Shown one piece after another: positions 40,646 to 43,279 of a stretch of DNA of 43,279 bases (positions within the stretch are counted from its first letter, which is position 1; each line of letters opens with the position of its first letter). The position numbers were made by a program, and so were the translations under genes. Below the pieces are notes generated by a model. That model saw only the letters and a program-made list of their open reading frames with translations. It did no database searches and had not been told where the DNA came from. The stretch spans positions 1 through 43,279 of the forward strand of contig CAMTFK010000011.1 of the NCBI GenBank assembly GCA_947071285.1, written 5' to 3'. Source of the DNA: an uncultured Bacteroides sp. (lineage in GTDB: Bacteria > Bacteroidota > Bacteroidia > Bacteroidales > Bacteroidaceae).

Positions 40646-42997
40646 ATGAAATATTCTTTTAAGCAAGTAATTTTCTTATCACTGGCAAGCCTGGCAATCA
40701 CCTCCTGTTCCGACAACTGGCCCGGAGATACTCCCCCTGCACAACAGGAGGACGGCGTTCCGGTGGAACTCTCCTTCGAACTGGAAGACGTAGCCGATGC
40801 TTACGACCTCTCCCCGGAAAATGCCGTGACACGTGCGGTCGCAAGCAAAGGCGCTTTCGACGTACAACTGCTGCCCGATGGCGCGCAGACACGCGCACTC
40901 ACAAACGAGGAGGAGAACCTGATAAAAGCCAAGCCCACTCAGCTCGCTTCCGTGGTGGTGATACAAAAAACGTCGAAGAATGCAACAAGAGCCATTACTT
41001 GTACAAACATTACCTTAGCTACAAAAGTTACACTGTCGTCATTGGTAGAAGACACTGATTCCGAAATAACCATATTTGCCAAACCCGGCGTTAACAACAT
41101 CACAGCGGATAATTGGAGCTCCTATGAAATTAAGAAAGCAAATATTCAGGCTGTGACTTCTTCGGACCAGATTGCCAACATGCCCTATCTCCTGCGTCTG
41201 AAACACGTGAAGATAGTGCAAAGCGGGAGTAACTACATCCTTCAAAGCGTTACAGGCCATGATGTCCGCCTGCGGTTGCGTCGTCTGGCTTCCCGACTGA
41301 ATGTGACGTGGGATTATAATGTACCCGGATACAACCTTCAGGAAGTCTCCTTACAGAACTATCCAATGGATTATGCGGCATTTCCGTCGGAAACGGAGAA
41401 GATTTACCCCAGTATTCTTTCACAATTTTCCAGTTACAAGGCTACGAATGATGAACTTGCCGCGAGGGGCTTCTCTTGCTGGATGCCGCGCAACATCCGT
41501 GGAACGGTAAGTATCTCTTTGCCTACCCACAGGGGCAGGAAGAAAGCCCCTGTCGGCAGTTCCTTTTTGCGCTTTGTGGCGGTAAATCAAAATAATCCCA
41601 AGAAGCAGCTGATGTATCGCGTCTATCTGGGCGCCAACATCACCAGCGACTTCAATGTGTACGATAATACCAATTACACCTATCACATAAAGTTCAACCA
41701 CTCCGATGGTGAGTCGATTTCATTAAAAGATGAACGCGTAGACTATCAGAACGGTATATCGGCAAGCGAGGACAATAACTCGCCTGTGCCCACCTCCAAC
41801 TGTTTCATGGTGGAGCCGGGCGGCAGTTTCTATTTCGATCCGTTCGCTTTCCAGACAAGCGCCAATCCTTCGGGCAGCAATGAGTTACTGAAGACTTGGT
41901 GCCAGTCTTCCGGAATCAGTTATGTAAAGTTATATTGGCAGACAAAAGAGCAGGGGGACATTGGCGAACCGGTGATGGGCTATGCCAATTCGGAAACGGA
42001 TCACACTAACATTGTCGACATAAAGCCCGTAGAGAGTGGACGGGATTTAGTACTGAATCCGGCAACGGATGTCGGGCAGTGTAACATCTACTGCCGCGTG
42101 AATCCGGGCACCACGGGAGGCAGCGGACTGATTGCGGCATATGATAACAGTAATAATGTTTTATGGAGTTGGCATGTATGGGTGACGGATTATCAACCGG
42201 ATGCTACGGGGAATGCCGAGGTACTGGATGATGAGAATAAGAGGAAACTAAAATTCTCCTCAGGCCAGCTTCCCATGATGGACCGTAACTTGGGGGCAAT
42301 GACGGGATATGTCGAATTTCCTCCCGGCCAGACTGAAAGATTCAGAACTCATGGTTTCCACTATCAGTGGGGCAGAAAAGACCCTTTCCCAAGTAGTTAC
42401 TCTAATAAAGCAATTACCAGTATAACCCTTTCAACAACAGTAACCGAACCGGTTGACGGTTTGCTGAATTTGTATAAAGCTGACGGGATTACTTACTTGC
42501 CGTTCTCATATAAAGCTGATTTTGCAGATGGCTATCAGACAGCATATAGAGAGCCACAGACTCTTTTTAAGAGCACAGATGCGTCTAATACCAATAGGGT
42601 ATACTGGCTTACTTCTAAACCTAAGGATTATAATATAGTTTGGGGTACCAAAAAGACAGTTCATGACCCATGTCCAGCAGGTTGGAGGGTGTCGCAATTG
42701 TCAGAGTATGAAGTATTAAAAGGAAAAAATAAAAATGTACAAAATGGCGGAATGTTAATTACTTATAGTGGAACGGAAAAGACATATATTAGTCTGACCG
42801 GATATTACATTGACTCTAATAAGTTCAATTACATTGGACAATATTCACTATTGTGGTCAGGTACCCATAATGGCGTTGCTACCGGTAAGTCTATAGGGTA
42901 TTTAAATTGCACGAGTGGCAACGTGATCGCATCATACGTAACAGGTCACGAGCGTGAAGCCATTACCCTTCGTTGCACACAGGAAAGTGAAAAATAG
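40646..42997 (+). CDS. DUF4906-plus-FISUMP lipoprotein, tip adhesin candidate
   Basis: This 783-residue lipoprotein (lipobox AITS-Cys21) has two candidate Arg sites (VTRA and QTRA). Residues ~150-360 carry DUF4906 blocks (LRLRRLASRLNVTWDY, SCWMPRNIRGTVSI, YRVYLGANITSDFNVYDNTNYTYHIKF). The C-terminal ~240 residues look like a FISUMP domain (MDRNLGAM, YQWGRKDPFPSS, VHDPCPAGWRVSQLSEYEVL, SLLWSGTHNG, ITLRCTQE), a C-type-lectin-like fold in surface proteins. It is the last gene of the operon, where tip adhesins lie. The DNA from about 42310 on looks more A/T-rich than the part before. Confidence 0.82.
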   Translation: MKYSFKQVIFLSLASLAITSCSDNWPGDTPPAQQEDGVPVELSFELEDVADAYDLSPENAVTRAVASKGAFDVQLLPDGAQTRALTNEEENLIKAKPTQLASVVVIQKTSKNATRAITCTNITLATKVTLSSLVEDTDSEITIFAKPGVNNITADNWSSYEIKKANIQAVTSSDQIANMPYLLRLKHVKIVQSGSNYILQSVTGHDVRLRLRRLASRLNVTWDYNVPGYNLQEVSLQNYPMDYAAFPSETEKIYPSILSQFSSYKATNDELAARGFSCWMPRNIRGTVSISLPTHRGRKKAPVGSSFLRFVAVNQNNPKKQLMYRVYLGANITSDFNVYDNTNYTYHIKFNHSDGESISLKDERVDYQNGISASEDNNSPVPTSNCFMVEPGGSFYFDPFAFQTSANPSGSNELLKTWCQSSGISYVKLYWQTKEQGDIGEPVMGYANSETDHTNIVDIKPVESGRDLVLNPATDVGQCNIYCRVNPGTTGGSGLIAAYDNSNNVLWSWHVWVTDYQPDATGNAEVLDDENKRKLKFSSGQLPMMDRNLGAMTGYVEFPPGQTERFRTHGFHYQWGRKDPFPSSYSNKAITSITLSTTVTEPVDGLLNLYKADGITYLPFSYKADFADGYQTAYREPQTLFKSTDASNTNRVYWLTSKPKDYNIVWGTKKTVHDPCPAGWRVSQLSEYEVLKGKNKNVQNGGMLITYSGTEKTYISLTGYYIDSNKFNYIGQYSLLWSGTHNGVATGKSIGYLNCTSGNVIASYVTGHEREAITLRCTQESEK

Positions 42998-43002
42998 CAG
43001 AT

Positions 43003-43035
43003 ATACTCTCGTCCCGGAAATCTGTACGAGAGTAT
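43003..43035 (+). terminator. Stem-loop at the end of fimbrial operon 2
   Basis: ATACTCTCGT (43003-43012) pairs perfectly with ACGAGAGTAT (43026-43035) 5 bp after the stop. No T-run follows, so it is an imperfect terminator candidate. Confidence 0.5.
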
Positions 43036-43055
43036 CAAAGCTGAATAAAAGAATG

Positions 43056-43127
43056 CAAATTACACGAATAACGAATCATATAAGCCCTGATTATCAGAAG
43101 CCTAAAAAACATTATTTGTGTAATTTG
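43056..43127. repeat. Inverted repeat in the 3' intergenic region
   Basis: CAAATTACACGAATAA (43056-43071) and TTATTTGTGTAATTTG (43112-43127) are inverted copies with one mismatch, with 40 bp between. It may be a dispersed repeat or a bidirectional terminator. Confidence 0.55.
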
Positions 43128-43163
43128 TGTTCTAATCTTTATTTTGATACACCTTCGTCAGGG

Positions 43164-43195
43164 ATTGAATATCCCCGCCTAGGCATGTATCTTTG
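43164..43195 (+). promoter_or_regulatory. Promoter near the right edge
   Basis: ATTG (43164-43167), a 20-bp spacer and TATCTTTG (43188-43195) form a good Bacteroides promoter pointing out of the window. Confidence 0.6.
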
Positions 43196-43244
43196 TACTA
43201 TTAATGTGAATCAGGAGTTAAAACAGATTCATAACAGTGCAGAA

Positions 43245-43279
43245 ATGAAGCAAATGATAAGCGATACTATCTTAATTCT
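43245..43279 (+). CDS. Possible start of a gene running off the right edge
   Basis: An ATG at 43245 opens MKQMISDTILI and stays open to the edge, 50 bp after a good promoter. Too short to identify. Confidence 0.35.
   Translation, partial: MKQMISDTILI

Overview
The window looks like chromosomal DNA of a Bacteroides species (phylum Bacteroidota). The evidence is several families of fimbrillin-like lipoproteins, Bacteroides-type promoters (-7 element TAnnTTTG with a -33 TTTG-like box) in front of many genes, weak Shine-Dalgarno sequences, and Bacteroidota-type gene families (DUF3575, DUF5119, DUF4906, DUF4858-like). I could not run any search, so family names come from motifs and remembered family patterns.

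Layout. Positions 1-1400 hold a two-gene toxin-antitoxin-like pair (small basic protein plus GNAT acetyltransferase) and a small minus-strand gene whose frame is broken at a run of eight A. Positions 1407-10178 are fimbrial locus 1 on the minus strand. In transcription order it holds a tyrosine recombinase, a ~320 bp DNA segment flanked by inverted repeats, an Rrf2-like regulator, a DUF3575 protein, a DUF5119 lipoprotein, a major fimbrillin, a fimbrillin with GLUG-like repeats and a fimbrillin with FG-GAP-like repeats. Positions 10336-11702 hold an Rpn-type PD-(D/E)XK nuclease and a solitary MNT nucleotidyltransferase.

Positions 11778-18808 are core metabolism on the minus strand: purU, hisH, hisA, hisF, hisIE, an FtsE-like ATPase, lysC and lysA. 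A tRNA-Asp gene follows at 19148. Positions 19300-23036 hold two proteins of unknown function, an Fpg/Nei-like protein without the catalytic proline, and a zinc-ribbon/AraC/GyrI-like fusion regulator. Positions 23110-30013 hold the Bacteroidota MoxR cluster (SpoIIM family, a membrane protein, DUF4129, DUF4350, MoxR, DUF58) with a divergent RDD gene.

Positions 30568-42997 are fimbrial locus 2 on the plus strand. It repeats the plan of locus 1: recombinase, ~320 bp inverted-repeat-flanked segment, Rrf2-like gene, DUF3575 protein (here fused to an OmpA-like domain), DUF5119 lipoprotein, major fimbrillin, three further fimbrillins, a DUF4906 protein and a DUF4906-plus-FISUMP tip candidate.

The most interesting system is this pair of paralogous, apparently phase-variable type V-like pilus loci. 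They face away from each other across ~20 kb of mainly core genes. In each, the only good promoter inside the invertible segment points away from the pilus operon and toward the 3' end of the recombinase gene. As sequenced, both loci therefore look OFF. The two inversion sites have the same half-site arms but different 3-bp centres, and the locus 2 recombinase has Gln where the locus 1 enzyme has the presumed catalytic Arg.
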